Source: Kiritimatiellia bacterium | GTDB taxonomy: Bacteria; Verrucomicrobiota; Kiritimatiellia; RFP12; UBA1067 | Reading direction: 5' to 3' | DNA: 64,000 nt | Assembly: GCA_017403825.1 (NCBI GenBank) | Contig: JAFRDO010000091.1 | Coordinates: 1 to 64,000, forward strand | Part shown: positions 51,536 through 60,194 of the stretch, piece after piece | Numbering within the stretch: the first letter of the stretch is position 1 | Layout: the number at the start of each line of letters is the position of its first letter | The notes under the pieces: generated by a model | The model's database searches: none | What the model was told of the DNA's origin: nothing | Seen by the model: the letters and a program-made list of their open reading frames with translations, nothing else | Translations under genes and position numbers: made by a program

Positions 51536-53495
51536 TTTCTTGGCAGAGTTCCTTGGCTTTTGACTCAATCCAGTCAAAGTCAATGCCCAGTTGATTAATA
51601 GTTTTTCGCCTGAAATAGCGGCTCATATAATCAGCGGCATTCCCTCCGTCCTTTAAGCTCGCATTGAATAGTTCTCTTGCGGCCTCCGCGCCGGACTTGC
51701 TCCGCACACAAACCTCAATGACGTATCTTAGCTGTTGCAGGTCAATCTTATTGATCTTGGACATGTCGTATTGGTGTATGATGAAATCCCAAACTTTCTC
51801 GGATAGGTTTTCTCTGGATGGCGTTCTTTTGGGCGGTGACTGATCCTGATTGGATGATGTCTTGTTGTCCCATTTCTGTTCGTTTTCGAGTCTTTCGATT
51901 TCATCTTGAATTATGCTATCATTAATGATATTGTTCTCGAGTGTGGCAATTGTTGCCATGCGCCATATGATCCGTCTCAGTTCTCTGAAATTTCCCTTAA
52001 GTGTCATGCCTTTTATGGCGGATAGGAAATTCTGGCGTGACAGTTCGCTGCTGAACTGAATATTGGGGCCGTAGTCTTTGGTGAAATGATTTAACAAGTT
52101 GTCAATGTTCAAGTCTATGTCGCTTGGTCGGGCTTTAAGATTTGGAATGCGGAATGTCCAAGTCCGAATGCGCTCAAAAAGGTCTCGACGAAACTTTCCT
52201 TTCTCAACTAGATCAGGTATCCATTCATTTGTGGCGCAGATGAGAAGGAATTTTGAGTCGTCTGGTTTGCCGCGATCTCCAACTGGGTTGTATTTATGCT
52301 CGTCAATGAGAGTGAGTAATTTCCCTTGGGTATCCATAGGTAGGTTGCCTATTTCATCCAGAAACAGCACTCCTCCATTGGCCAATTTGACAAGTCCTTC
52401 TTTTTTTTCGTCTGCGCCGGTGTACGCGCCTTTCACGTGCCCAAAAAGGGTGTCATTTACAAGGGCGTCATCAAGGCCGCTGCAGTTGACCCATTTAAAG
52501 GCTCCGTCGCTTGTGATCCATTCGTTGTTCTTGTTTGATATATTGTCGCCTTTGTTTTTGAGGGATTCCTTCCGTATGTCGAAGATGAGTTTCGCGATTT
52601 GGGATTTTCCCACGCCAGTATCGCCCAATAGCAAAATGGGCTCGTTTGTTTTGTCGGCAATCCGTTTGATATAAGCAATGGTCTTGCTGTAGTCTTTGTC
52701 CGTTGTTTCGATAATTCCGCCAAAGGTTTCTGGGCTGTTTTGCAAGAGTTTGCTTTTCTCTTCTGGCGATGATCCGAGGGTTGTAATTGAACATTGCCCG
52801 ACGGGATCGTCCTTTCTGGTTGTCCAGAGCTGAACGCATTCTGCTGGCACCCATCTATTCTGTGCGAGAAGAAAGAGGCACATGCGGGCGGCTTGTGAAC
52901 CGGATGTGACATGGACGAGGTATCGTGTACCCTTGGTTCTGTCGTCTGCTTGAGAGGTATTGAAGTGTTTCCGGAAGTAATCGAAGAGTCTGGAGTACAC
53001 AGTCTGGAAGTCATGACCGTTGCCGATGTCAATTTTCTCGAGAATAACTTTTATAGTTTCACCTTTTATAGTTTCACCGGCTAAACGCTCAATGGCATTT
53101 TTGATGTAGACGACACCGTCTTTTTGGTCTTCTTGGTGATCTTTTAGGTTGGGCTGATAGAACAGATGATACTCATCTATGATAATGTTTTCATTTTTTT
53201 TCAATGAAAGAGCCAGGGCGGTAGATGGTCGCCAGTAGTTTTTGTCGATCTCTTCTGGCTTGTGTGTCTCGGTAAATTTTTTGGTGCTGTTTTTCTTAAA
53301 TTTCTTTTTGGAGGGGCTTTCTCCTAAAGTTCTATTCCCTTTGCTTTCTGGTATAGCCCATTTAGCAATCTTATTCTTCCAATCTTTAATTTCTTTCTCC
53401 CAATCTTTCTTCAGCGCGGCATTGATTATGCCGCGGTAGTCTTCTTTTTCATCGAAAAATGAGAACATAACAACTTTTCTTCCTTGACTGTCCAT
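51525..53495 (-). CDS. RtcR-like CARF / sigma-54-dependent activator
   Basis: A 656-residue enhancer-binding protein. Residues about 1-240 are an RtcR-type CARF sensor (NGHDFQTVYSRLFDYF; YLVHVTSGSQAARMCLFLLA; RWVPAECVQLWTT). The central sigma-54 AAA+ domain has Walker A GDTGVGKS at residues 291-298, the sigma-contacting loop GAYTGA at residues 356-361, Walker B GGVLFLDEIGNLP and the arginine-finger region RRDLFERIRTWTF. The C-terminal domain (IDLQQLRYVIEVCVRSKSG; AARELFNASLKDGG) matches RtcR. RtcR normally switches on RNA-repair operons after sensing an RNA-end-derived ligand; no rtcA/rtcB is nearby. It is convergent with the sigma-54-like gene (11-nt overlap) and divergent from 53724. GAAAGGA precedes the ATG. 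Confidence 0.88.
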   Translation of the reverse strand: MDSQGRKVVMFSFFDEKEDYRGIINAALKKDWEKEIKDWKNKIAKWAIPESKGNRTLGESPSKKKFKKNSTKKFTETHKPEEIDKNYWRPSTALALSLKKNENIIIDEYHLFYQPNLKDHQEDQKDGVVYIKNAIERLAGETIKGETIKVILEKIDIGNGHDFQTVYSRLFDYFRKHFNTSQADDRTKGTRYLVHVTSGSQAARMCLFLLAQNRWVPAECVQLWTTRKDDPVGQCSITTLGSSPEEKSKLLQNSPETFGGIIETTDKDYSKTIAYIKRIADKTNEPILLLGDTGVGKSQIAKLIFDIRKESLKNKGDNISNKNNEWITSDGAFKWVNCSGLDDALVNDTLFGHVKGAYTGADEKKEGLVKLANGGVLFLDEIGNLPMDTQGKLLTLIDEHKYNPVGDRGKPDDSKFLLICATNEWIPDLVEKGKFRRDLFERIRTWTFRIPNLKARPSDIDLNIDNLLNHFTKDYGPNIQFSSELSRQNFLSAIKGMTLKGNFRELRRIIWRMATIATLENNIINDSIIQDEIERLENEQKWDNKTSSNQDQSPPKRTPSRENLSEKVWDFIIHQYDMSKINKIDLQQLRYVIEVCVRSKSGAEAARELFNASLKDGGNAADYMSRYFRRKTINQLGIDFDWIESKAKELCQETTS

Positions 53496-53723
53496 GAAGC
53501 GATCCTTTCTTGCCTAGTTTCGTATGAACAATATTGTAGCATTTTAAATATTCATAGTCAATATCGATAGGGAGAATATTGAAATAAATATATTACATGG
53601 GTGAAAGGGGCGAAATCGGCTGTTTGTGGATTTCAGTATTAAGTGAGACGTTCGGGTGAGCGCCAATTATGGGACATGGAATGTGACATGTGAAATCAAC
53701 ATGAAAGTTGAAAGGAGAATCAA
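53496..53723. other. intergenic region between RtcR-like gene and Zn-ribbon gene
   Basis: AT-rich divergent spacer of 228 nt. It holds a GACATG direct repeat with 12-nt period near 53671-53690 and AAAGGAG for the 53724 gene. I see no convincing GG-N10-GC sigma-54 promoter. Confidence 0.35.
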
Positions 53724-54092
53724 ATGAGTCGAAGAGAGACGGGAATGATACAGTCGTTTATAAACTGGATTACAGGGACGGGGCGAACAGTCCATCACAC
53801 GACCACGTTCTGGGGATGCCCCAAGGTCGAGGTAACGGACTATGACAAAGGATATCGCTCTACGCGAATCCGCAAGCAGGGGTTCTGGGGCAACAAGAAC
53901 TCCTATAGGCGCGAGAGCCTTGGCGGAAGCTGGCAAGGTGAATTCAAGGGAGTGCGGAGCCTCTCTCGCGGTGAGTATTCTGGAGACTACGAAGGCATCT
54001 GTTTCAGGTGCAAAGGGTCGGGATCTTACAAGGGTCATGTCTGCCGTCGTTGCGGAGGATCCGGTCGTTGGCACAAGCATCATGGTAGGTAA
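53724..54092 (+). CDS. Zn-ribbon protein with two CxxCxGxG motifs
   Basis: A 122-residue basic protein. The C-terminal end has two DnaJ-like zinc motifs (CFRCKGSGSY and CRRCGGSGRWHKHH), which together would bind one zinc. The N-terminal 85 residues are aromatic and Arg/Lys-rich, with no recognised domain. GAAAGGAG lies 8 nt before the start. It is transcribed away from the RtcR-like gene and could be its target; alternatively it is unrelated. The function is unknown. Confidence 0.65.
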   Translation: MSRRETGMIQSFINWITGTGRTVHHTTTFWGCPKVEVTDYDKGYRSTRIRKQGFWGNKNSYRRESLGGSWQGEFKGVRSLSRGEYSGDYEGICFRCKGSGSYKGHVCRRCGGSGRWHKHHGR

Positions 54093-54199
54093 TTACAAAT
54101 GTGTAGCATAGTCAGTAGAACGAAAGGAATTGGAATAACATCATGAGACGAACAGAGATGAGGGCATGGTTCAATGAAACAACAAAGGAGAATGATAGC

Positions 54200-54649
54200 A
54201 TGAAAAAGAACCCAAATTCGTTTGTCGAAGACGGAGCGATTGTCGCCGGGACTGGCGCATGTGCAGTGGGCGCAACCGCTGCCGCCATCGGGGTTACCAC
54301 CACAATCACTACGACAGGCGTAAGCGCGGCTGCAGTGACGGGAACTGGTGCGGCCATCGGTGGGATCATCGGTGGAACTACCGGTGCGGTCCTGGGAGCA
54401 GGCGCTGGCATTGCAACAGGAGGGACTGCGGTTGCCGCAACAGTTCCCCTTGCTGCGGCTGGCGCCACGACAGGGGCCGCCGTCTGTGGATCGATTGCGA
54501 CGACAGTTGCCGGTTGGCTCGGCATCCCGATTGCTACGACCACGACCATTGTGACGACTCCTGTCTGGGCGATCCCCGTAGCCGTCACTGGCGCTGTCGC
54601 AGCCGTTGGATTCGGGGGATGGAAACTCTACAAGTCGTTTTGCAAGTAA
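54200..54649 (+). CDS. Gly/Ala/Thr-rich membrane protein, unknown
   Basis: A 149-residue protein with a short charged start (MKKNPNSFVEDGAIVAG) followed by long Gly/Ala/Thr-rich hydrophobic stretches with glycine-zipper patterns (GAAIGGIIGGTTGAVLGAGAG) and a short basic end (GGWKLYKSFCK). AAAGGAG lies 9 nt before the ATG; an in-frame ATG at 54143 is possible. Glycine zippers of this type occur in membrane-inserting or pore-like small proteins. It lies between the Zn-ribbon gene and a larger membrane protein in the same direction. Confidence 0.55.
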   Translation: MKKNPNSFVEDGAIVAGTGACAVGATAAAIGVTTTITTTGVSAAAVTGTGAAIGGIIGGTTGAVLGAGAGIATGGTAVAATVPLAAAGATTGAAVCGSIATTVAGWLGIPIATTTTIVTTPVWAIPVAVTGAVAAVGFGGWKLYKSFCK

Positions 54650-54664
54650 TAAGGAAAAAGGAAA

Positions 54665-56254
54665 ATGCAGATGAAAAAGATCATAATTGAGATTGTCTCG
54701 GTCTTCGCTATGTGCGTGTCCGCCTTTGCGCTGCCTGCCTCATTGCCTGCAAAGGCGGTGATCAAGGGCGAAAAGAAAGTTGCGGCCAAGCTCGGGCTGC
54801 GAATCGCTGGCGAAGGGGCGGTCCGCGGGGGCGCAAAGCTCGCCGCCGTAACGGCCGAACACGAGGCCGCAAAACGGACGGCGGGGGGCGTTGCCGAGGG
54901 TATGGTCAAGCATGTCACTGCCAAGCAGTTGCTGGCGGCTGGCGGCGGCACGGCTATGGTTGTCGCGGCGCATGAGTGTTCTGACGGAGTGCAGCAGATG
55001 GGTGAAGGAGTGAGGGAAGCTGTCAAGGCCAATCCGAAACTTGCCGGAGAAATTGCGGAGACCGTGACCGCTCCGATCAAATGTATTGTGGGGATAGCAA
55101 TCGTCGGCATGACGGCCTTTCTTGTCTGGTTCGCCTGGCCGTGGGTTTCGCTCGTCAGGAACTGGAGCAAGCTTGTCTCCGCCAGGCGTGCGGCTGCGAT
55201 ACGAAGCGTCGCTCCCGTCGCTGGCGGCGCGGCAGAAGTCATCGACGTGGAGCTGTCGTCTCCTTCCGCTGCACATTCTGGGTTCACCCGCGTGGAGTTG
55301 ATCATCGTGATTGCCGGATTCCTGCTTTTGTCGATTATTGGCGTGTGGCGAATTGTCAAGTCGGGAATCTCGGATGGCGACACGTCTTCGGTTGGGCATG
55401 ACGCTGCCGCCCGTCAGGAGGCGCAGATTGCGAAGCGCGCCAAGAAGGTCGCACAGTTGCAAGCGGACTATGTCACTGCTCTTGACCGGCATTACGCAAC
55501 GTTCTTGTCCGATGTCGAGTCTGAGGCGTCTTTGAGATTTGGCGATGTGCGCAACGGCATTCCGCGCGTGGTGAAGAAGTTCGGTGTCTTCTCTCGCTGC
55601 AAGGACCTGCTTGTGACTCTCGTTAAGGACAAGATGGACAATGGCAATCGGACGGAGAGGAGCATCAAGCGCGATCTTGAGGCTGATTTCTACAGGGGGC
55701 TGTACGAAGCACGTGACAAGGTCAATGCACATCTTGTGACGTTTCTTAAAAACTCCGAAACTGAGAGGAAGACATTCAAGCACGAGCTTGAAGTCGAGCT
55801 TGATTCGATTGAGCTGCCAGGCGACGAAGCGTTCAAAGGTCTGCTTACAGATGGCGGCGAGCGCATAGAGAAATGTAAGCGCAATCTTCTCGAAGGTCAG
55901 ATTGTCGCGGCCATAAGCGCCGTCGTTGAGGCCACATGCATTCGATTCACGGTCTCGACCGTCGGGAAGATTCTTGGCAAGGCGGCCGCCCGCATGGCGG
56001 GTTCAGCGGCTGTCGGCACTGGCGCAGCCTTGGCAGATGGTCCGCTTCCAATCGGGGATATTTTTGGCGGCATATTGGTGCTGGGATCGACTTGCATAAC
56101 CGTGTGCGATGTCAGGCAGGCTACAAAAGTGCTCCCGGGGAAACTGGACAAGGCGCTGCGCGCAGTGACGGACGATTGCGAAGCAAAGACCATCATGGAA
56201 TTCAAGAATGCTGGTGATGATATATATAAGGCATACCGAAATGTTCATAACTGA
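54665..56254 (+). CDS. membrane protein with internal prepilin-like segment
   Basis: A 529-residue protein. It has an N-terminal signal or anchor (IIIEIVSVFAMCVSAFALPAS), a second helix near residue 145 (CIVGIAIVGMTAFLVWFAWPW), and near residue 215 a segment that reads like a type IV prepilin N-terminus (SGFTRVELIIVIAGFLLLSIIG, split here: FTRVEL then a hydrophobic helix), but internal instead of terminal. A helical region with Lys/Glu heptads and a glycine-rich hydrophobic C-terminal part follow. The start lies 16 nt after the previous gene, with AAAAAGGA upstream. I do not recognise the family. The motif may be chance or may mark a cleavable substrate of a prepilin peptidase. Confidence 0.55.
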   Translation: MQMKKIIIEIVSVFAMCVSAFALPASLPAKAVIKGEKKVAAKLGLRIAGEGAVRGGAKLAAVTAEHEAAKRTAGGVAEGMVKHVTAKQLLAAGGGTAMVVAAHECSDGVQQMGEGVREAVKANPKLAGEIAETVTAPIKCIVGIAIVGMTAFLVWFAWPWVSLVRNWSKLVSARRAAAIRSVAPVAGGAAEVIDVELSSPSAAHSGFTRVELIIVIAGFLLLSIIGVWRIVKSGISDGDTSSVGHDAAARQEAQIAKRAKKVAQLQADYVTALDRHYATFLSDVESEASLRFGDVRNGIPRVVKKFGVFSRCKDLLVTLVKDKMDNGNRTERSIKRDLEADFYRGLYEARDKVNAHLVTFLKNSETERKTFKHELEVELDSIELPGDEAFKGLLTDGGERIEKCKRNLLEGQIVAAISAVVEATCIRFTVSTVGKILGKAAARMAGSAAVGTGAALADGPLPIGDIFGGILVLGSTCITVCDVRQATKVLPGKLDKALRAVTDDCEAKTIMEFKNAGDDIYKAYRNVHN

Positions 56255-56312
56255 ATGATGGACGTCACGATCAGCAAAACAGTGGCGGAAACAATAACAA
56301 GGAGGAGACAAA

Positions 56313-57023
56313 ATGGGTGAGATAAGAATACCCGGAGCGACGCTGGAGTACGAAGTTGAAACTGGCAGAAACGAGGTGAACGAAGCAATGCCGTATGTTG
56401 CGGTTGTGGGGGCGGAAGATGTGCAGGGGTATGTTGAGATACCTTCCGAAATAGAGGGGCTCCCAGTCAAGCGCATAGGCGGCCTGGCGTTTGGTGCTAG
56501 TTGTGGCGAATTGACAGGCGTGACCATACCGGACAGTGTGGCTTGGATTTCTGAGTCTGCATTTGCATACAGCACTATGTTGACATGCGTTAAGATCCCG
56601 TCAAGCGTAAGGGGCATTGGCGAATGCGCATTTGCTGGCTGCGAAGGACTGAGGTGGGTGGACATGCCTGAAGGAGTTATGTGGGTTGGCTTTTCCGCTT
56701 TCACCATGTGCTATGGCTTGGTACGAGTGACGATGCCCTCGACGTTAGAGAGTATTCCAAGAAATGCATTCTCGTCTTGCCTTAGCCTGTCACATGTAAA
56801 GATTTCTCACGGCATTAAGAACATCGAGGAGTGTGCGTTTGATGACTGTATACAACTTGAAAGCATAACAATACCCGATAGTGTGACGAGCATAGGGAGG
56901 TGCGCGTTTGTCGGCTGTCGTAACCTTGCGAACGTGTCTCTGCCTAGGCGTCTGGAAAATGAGCCGATAGAATCGGCATTCTTGTCTTGCCCAAGAGATC
57001 TGAAGATCTTATATCGAGATTGA
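56313..57023 (+). CDS. BspA-like leucine-rich repeat protein
   Basis: A 236-residue protein made of about seven LRR_5 (BspA-type) repeats with the pattern L..V.IP.SV..IG..AF..C. No signal peptide is visible, so it may be cytoplasmic. AAGGAGGAG precedes the ATG. In gut bacteria and protists such proteins mediate binding; here the role is unknown. It follows the membrane protein gene by 58 nt. Confidence 0.75.
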   Translation: MGEIRIPGATLEYEVETGRNEVNEAMPYVAVVGAEDVQGYVEIPSEIEGLPVKRIGGLAFGASCGELTGVTIPDSVAWISESAFAYSTMLTCVKIPSSVRGIGECAFAGCEGLRWVDMPEGVMWVGFSAFTMCYGLVRVTMPSTLESIPRNAFSSCLSLSHVKISHGIKNIEECAFDDCIQLESITIPDSVTSIGRCAFVGCRNLANVSLPRRLENEPIESAFLSCPRDLKILYRD

Positions 57024-57048
57024 TTGAAGGCGCATGGCAGGGAGTGCA

Positions 57049-57078
57049 GTGTCAGATTCGATGGAAATGTGTCGTATC
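57049..57078 (+). promoter_or_regulatory. degenerate copy of the shared ECF-type motif
   Basis: GTGTCAGATT (57049-57058), 14 nt, CGTATC (57073-57078). The stretch AAATGTGTCGTAT is also found in copy a. It lies about 95 nt upstream of the M16C protease gene. Confidence 0.35.
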
Positions 57079-57172
57079 TTCATGCAAGATTCTGTATCGA
57101 AAGACGAGTAAGCAAAGACGGCGAGCGTAGATGCAAATCGCAGTTGCCAAATAAAAGAAAGGAGATTAAAAC

Positions 57173-59866
57173 ATGTCGATTGGGATGAAGAAACTTCAAA
57201 CGGTAGGCGACGAGGCGTTCGGGTTCAAGGTGCGCCAGATACGTGAGCTGCAGGATGTTCCGGGGCGCATGTGGCGCATGGAGTTCGTCAAGAATGGAGC
57301 GGACCTCGTGTGGATCGAGACCGAGGACAGGAACAAGACCTTCGCTATCACGTTCAGGACGCAGCCGGAGGACGACACCGGCGTCGCCCACATCATGGAG
57401 CACTCGGTTCTCTGTGGCTCTGAGAAGTTCCCGATAAAGGATCCGTTCAACGAGTTGCACAAGAGTTCGCTCGCGACACACCTCAATGCCTACACTGGGG
57501 CTGCCTGCACCTACTATCCCGCGGCATCGTGCAACGCCCAAGACCTACTCAATCTTGCCGAGGTGTATCTTGACGCCGTGTTCGCGCCGCTGGCGGTGAA
57601 GAACGACTGGGCGATGCCGCAGGAGCGCAACATCGTGTTCAACGAGATGAAAGGGGCGATGTCGTCGCCGAGCGAACATGCATGGCACGAAATGGCGAAA
57701 TTGCTTTTCCCGTCCAACGTTTATGGGCGTAACTCCGGCGGAGACCCCGCCGTCATCCCGACGCTAACGGCAGAGAAGTACCGGGAATTCTATGATCGCT
57801 TCTACCATCCGTCTAACGCACTTGTCTTCCTCTACGGCAAGATTGATCTCGCACCGATGCTGAAACTCGTCGAATCCTACCTCGGACGCTATCCGCGTCG
57901 GGCGATTCCGCCGCATATGCCTTTCCAGCCGCCCGTCGTTGCCGAGAAGACCATAGAGTACTCATGCGATGTCGCCGTCAACCGTACGCGCCTGTGCGAA
58001 GGCTGGGCGTTCGGCACGTGGCGTGACTACGAGAAAGTGGCAGCGATGAATATCGTTTGCAGTATCCTTGCCGACTTTAACCATGCGCCGCTTACCAAGG
58101 CGCTGCTTGACGCCGGCGTCTGTGACGAATTCTACATGATGTGCAACTGCAGATATCAGAACCAAATTACGGCAACGTTCGTTAACGTTCACGACGGGAC
58201 GATCGACGAAGCGCGGCGGATCTTCCGCGAAACACTTGGGCGCCTTGTGCGTGAGGGGTTTGATCGCGAAAGGATTGCGGCGAGAATCGACAAGCTCGAG
58301 TTCCTGCTGCGCGAGCGCGATACAAGCCAGGTCGGGATGTTCTTGTTCGACTGGCTGCGAGCCTACTGGTGTCATGGCGGCGATCTAACTGAGCTAGTCG
58401 AGTACCTGGCGCGCATAGAGTCACTGCGGCGGTTAAATGGGACGGGCTACTACGAGCGGCTGGCCGCAGAGATAATACTGGAGAATTCACACCACGCGAC
58501 GCTTGTCATGAAGCCGACGACGGCACCTAGGGCCGAGCTTCCGTCGCCGCCCGAGCCTCCCGCCAAGGCTCCTGAGGACAATCCGGCCGATCTGGCTAAG
58601 ATTCCGCGGCTGCGCCTCGCTGACATCCCGGAGAAAGACGACAACACGAAGTGGACGGTTGATGAGGTCGATGGCGTCGAGGTGGTGCATTCGCATGTTG
58701 CGGCGAACGGAATCACTTATGTGCATCTGGCTTTTTCGGTCGGAGACCTAGAAGACGAGGAGAAGATGGATCTTCCTCTGCTCGCGGATGCACTTGGACT
58801 TGTCGCAACCTCCGTACACGACGCCAACGGCATTCGTCACGAATTGGACTCGCGCCTTGGAGGTTTTGGCGCAGGCGTTCATGCGCATGAAAAAGATACA
58901 TGCCTTACGGTGTCGCTGTCGGTTCTTATGTCGCGTTCGGCGGATGCGCTTAGGCTGGTTAGGGAAGTGCTGACGGGGAGCGACTTCTCGGCGGAGCATG
59001 ACATTGCAGATTTTAGCAGGCAGTCGGCTATTGGTTTTGAGGACGAGTTGCATTCCGGCGGGGAGGCAATCGCGGGGGTGTACGCCTCTCGCGGGCACTC
59101 GGCGGAGGCTCGCGACGCCGTCTTGATTGGAGGACTTCCCCAATACTGGCGACGCAAGGGTGCGGCTCATGTTGATCTTGCCGCGCTGGCTTCAAAGGTG
59201 TTCGTTCGCAGTCGGCTCACTGCATCGGTGGCAAACTCCCCTGGCGCCGACTTTGCCCGCGAACTCGTTTCCATCTTTCCCGCAGGCACTCCGAAAGGAG
59301 CGCGGAGGCTCGCAGCGTCCGTCGCAGGCACGGACTTGTCATGCGCAGTCCCGACCAAGGCTCAGGGTGCGGCAACGGCGATGTGCACTCATCTCCCTGA
59401 CGGCGTGCCCTACAGTGGAGCGTTTGCGGTGGCATGCGACATGTTTTCACGTGATTTCCTCTGGAACGAAATCAGGGTGAAAGGCGGTGCTTATCATGTG
59501 TCGGTGAATCTGTCGAGGGATGGCAAAATAAAGTTTATGTCATGGAACGATCCACGCCCTGCGGACACCTTTGCCGTATACGCAAGGTGCGGCGAGGCGT
59601 TGCGCGAGTTCGTGAAGTCCGGGCGCTCGTTCGAAAGCTATCAGGTCTCGCGAATCGGTTCTGAATTGAACCTGTCGGTGAGCGTCGAAGCGGCGCTGCC
59701 GCTTGTGAAGCATCTAGAAGGCTATACCGATGCTGACGAACGACAGGCGCGAAGCGAGGTACTGCACATGACCGCCGACGACTTGCTGAGGTTCGCGGAT
59801 TTCGTGGGGAGGGGCCCTGACGACACTTCATTTTTCGCAGAGATTTGGCCGTTTTTGCGGAATTAG
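57173..59866 (+). CDS. M16C insulinase-family zinc protease (presequence-protease type)
   Basis: An 897-residue metallopeptidase of the M16C family. The inverted zinc motif HIMEHSVLCGS is near residue 70, and the third ligand region is NIVFNEMKGAMSSP near residue 150; the GVAHIMEH and DPFNELHKSSLATHLNA context matches PreP-like proteases. A second M16 domain follows in the C-terminal half. No signal peptide is seen, so it is probably a cytoplasmic peptide-degrading enzyme. AAAGGAG precedes the ATG. The final codons are duplicated at 62156-62214. Confidence 0.93.
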   Translation: MSIGMKKLQTVGDEAFGFKVRQIRELQDVPGRMWRMEFVKNGADLVWIETEDRNKTFAITFRTQPEDDTGVAHIMEHSVLCGSEKFPIKDPFNELHKSSLATHLNAYTGAACTYYPAASCNAQDLLNLAEVYLDAVFAPLAVKNDWAMPQERNIVFNEMKGAMSSPSEHAWHEMAKLLFPSNVYGRNSGGDPAVIPTLTAEKYREFYDRFYHPSNALVFLYGKIDLAPMLKLVESYLGRYPRRAIPPHMPFQPPVVAEKTIEYSCDVAVNRTRLCEGWAFGTWRDYEKVAAMNIVCSILADFNHAPLTKALLDAGVCDEFYMMCNCRYQNQITATFVNVHDGTIDEARRIFRETLGRLVREGFDRERIAARIDKLEFLLRERDTSQVGMFLFDWLRAYWCHGGDLTELVEYLARIESLRRLNGTGYYERLAAEIILENSHHATLVMKPTTAPRAELPSPPEPPAKAPEDNPADLAKIPRLRLADIPEKDDNTKWTVDEVDGVEVVHSHVAANGITYVHLAFSVGDLEDEEKMDLPLLADALGLVATSVHDANGIRHELDSRLGGFGAGVHAHEKDTCLTVSLSVLMSRSADALRLVREVLTGSDFSAEHDIADFSRQSAIGFEDELHSGGEAIAGVYASRGHSAEARDAVLIGGLPQYWRRKGAAHVDLAALASKVFVRSRLTASVANSPGADFARELVSIFPAGTPKGARRLAASVAGTDLSCAVPTKAQGAATAMCTHLPDGVPYSGAFAVACDMFSRDFLWNEIRVKGGAYHVSVNLSRDGKIKFMSWNDPRPADTFAVYARCGEALREFVKSGRSFESYQVSRIGSELNLSVSVEAALPLVKHLEGYTDADERQARSEVLHMTADDLLRFADFVGRGPDDTSFFAEIWPFLRN

Positions 59867-59995
59867 CGTCTTGAACGACATTTGGCCGGTGCAGATATGG
59901 CTAAGTCCCCGCAATACGGGAAATACAAAACGCAATAGCGGCGGGCATTTGATACAGCGCGTGGTGAAGGCCATTTCCTCGACTTGCTCTGGGGC
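59797..59995. repeat. duplicated block, copy A
   Basis: Two segments (59797-59856, including the end of the M16C gene, and 59920-59995) recur almost unchanged as one continuous block at 62156-62289. Copy A has about 63 nt extra in the middle. A short third match (27 nt) is at 63931-63957. Confidence 0.75.
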
Positions 59996-60194
59996 GGATT
60001 CCCCGGCGCCGATGCACCGAGCACCGGAACTGATAAGACGGTATATTTGAGTGAGTAAGGTGAATATCGGTCCATGCCACAAAGACGTATGGCGGAGAAT
60101 TGTAATCCAAATCGAGATTGACAGCATGGCCGAGGATTTGATATCATTTACTCGTTCGTAGGTAAAATATGAAAATATACCGACGATTAAGGAA
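59867..60194. other. intergenic region after M16C protease
   Basis: A 328-nt spacer. It contains the second half of duplicated block A and AT-rich sequence before the AbiEi gene. No gene is recognised. Confidence 0.5.
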
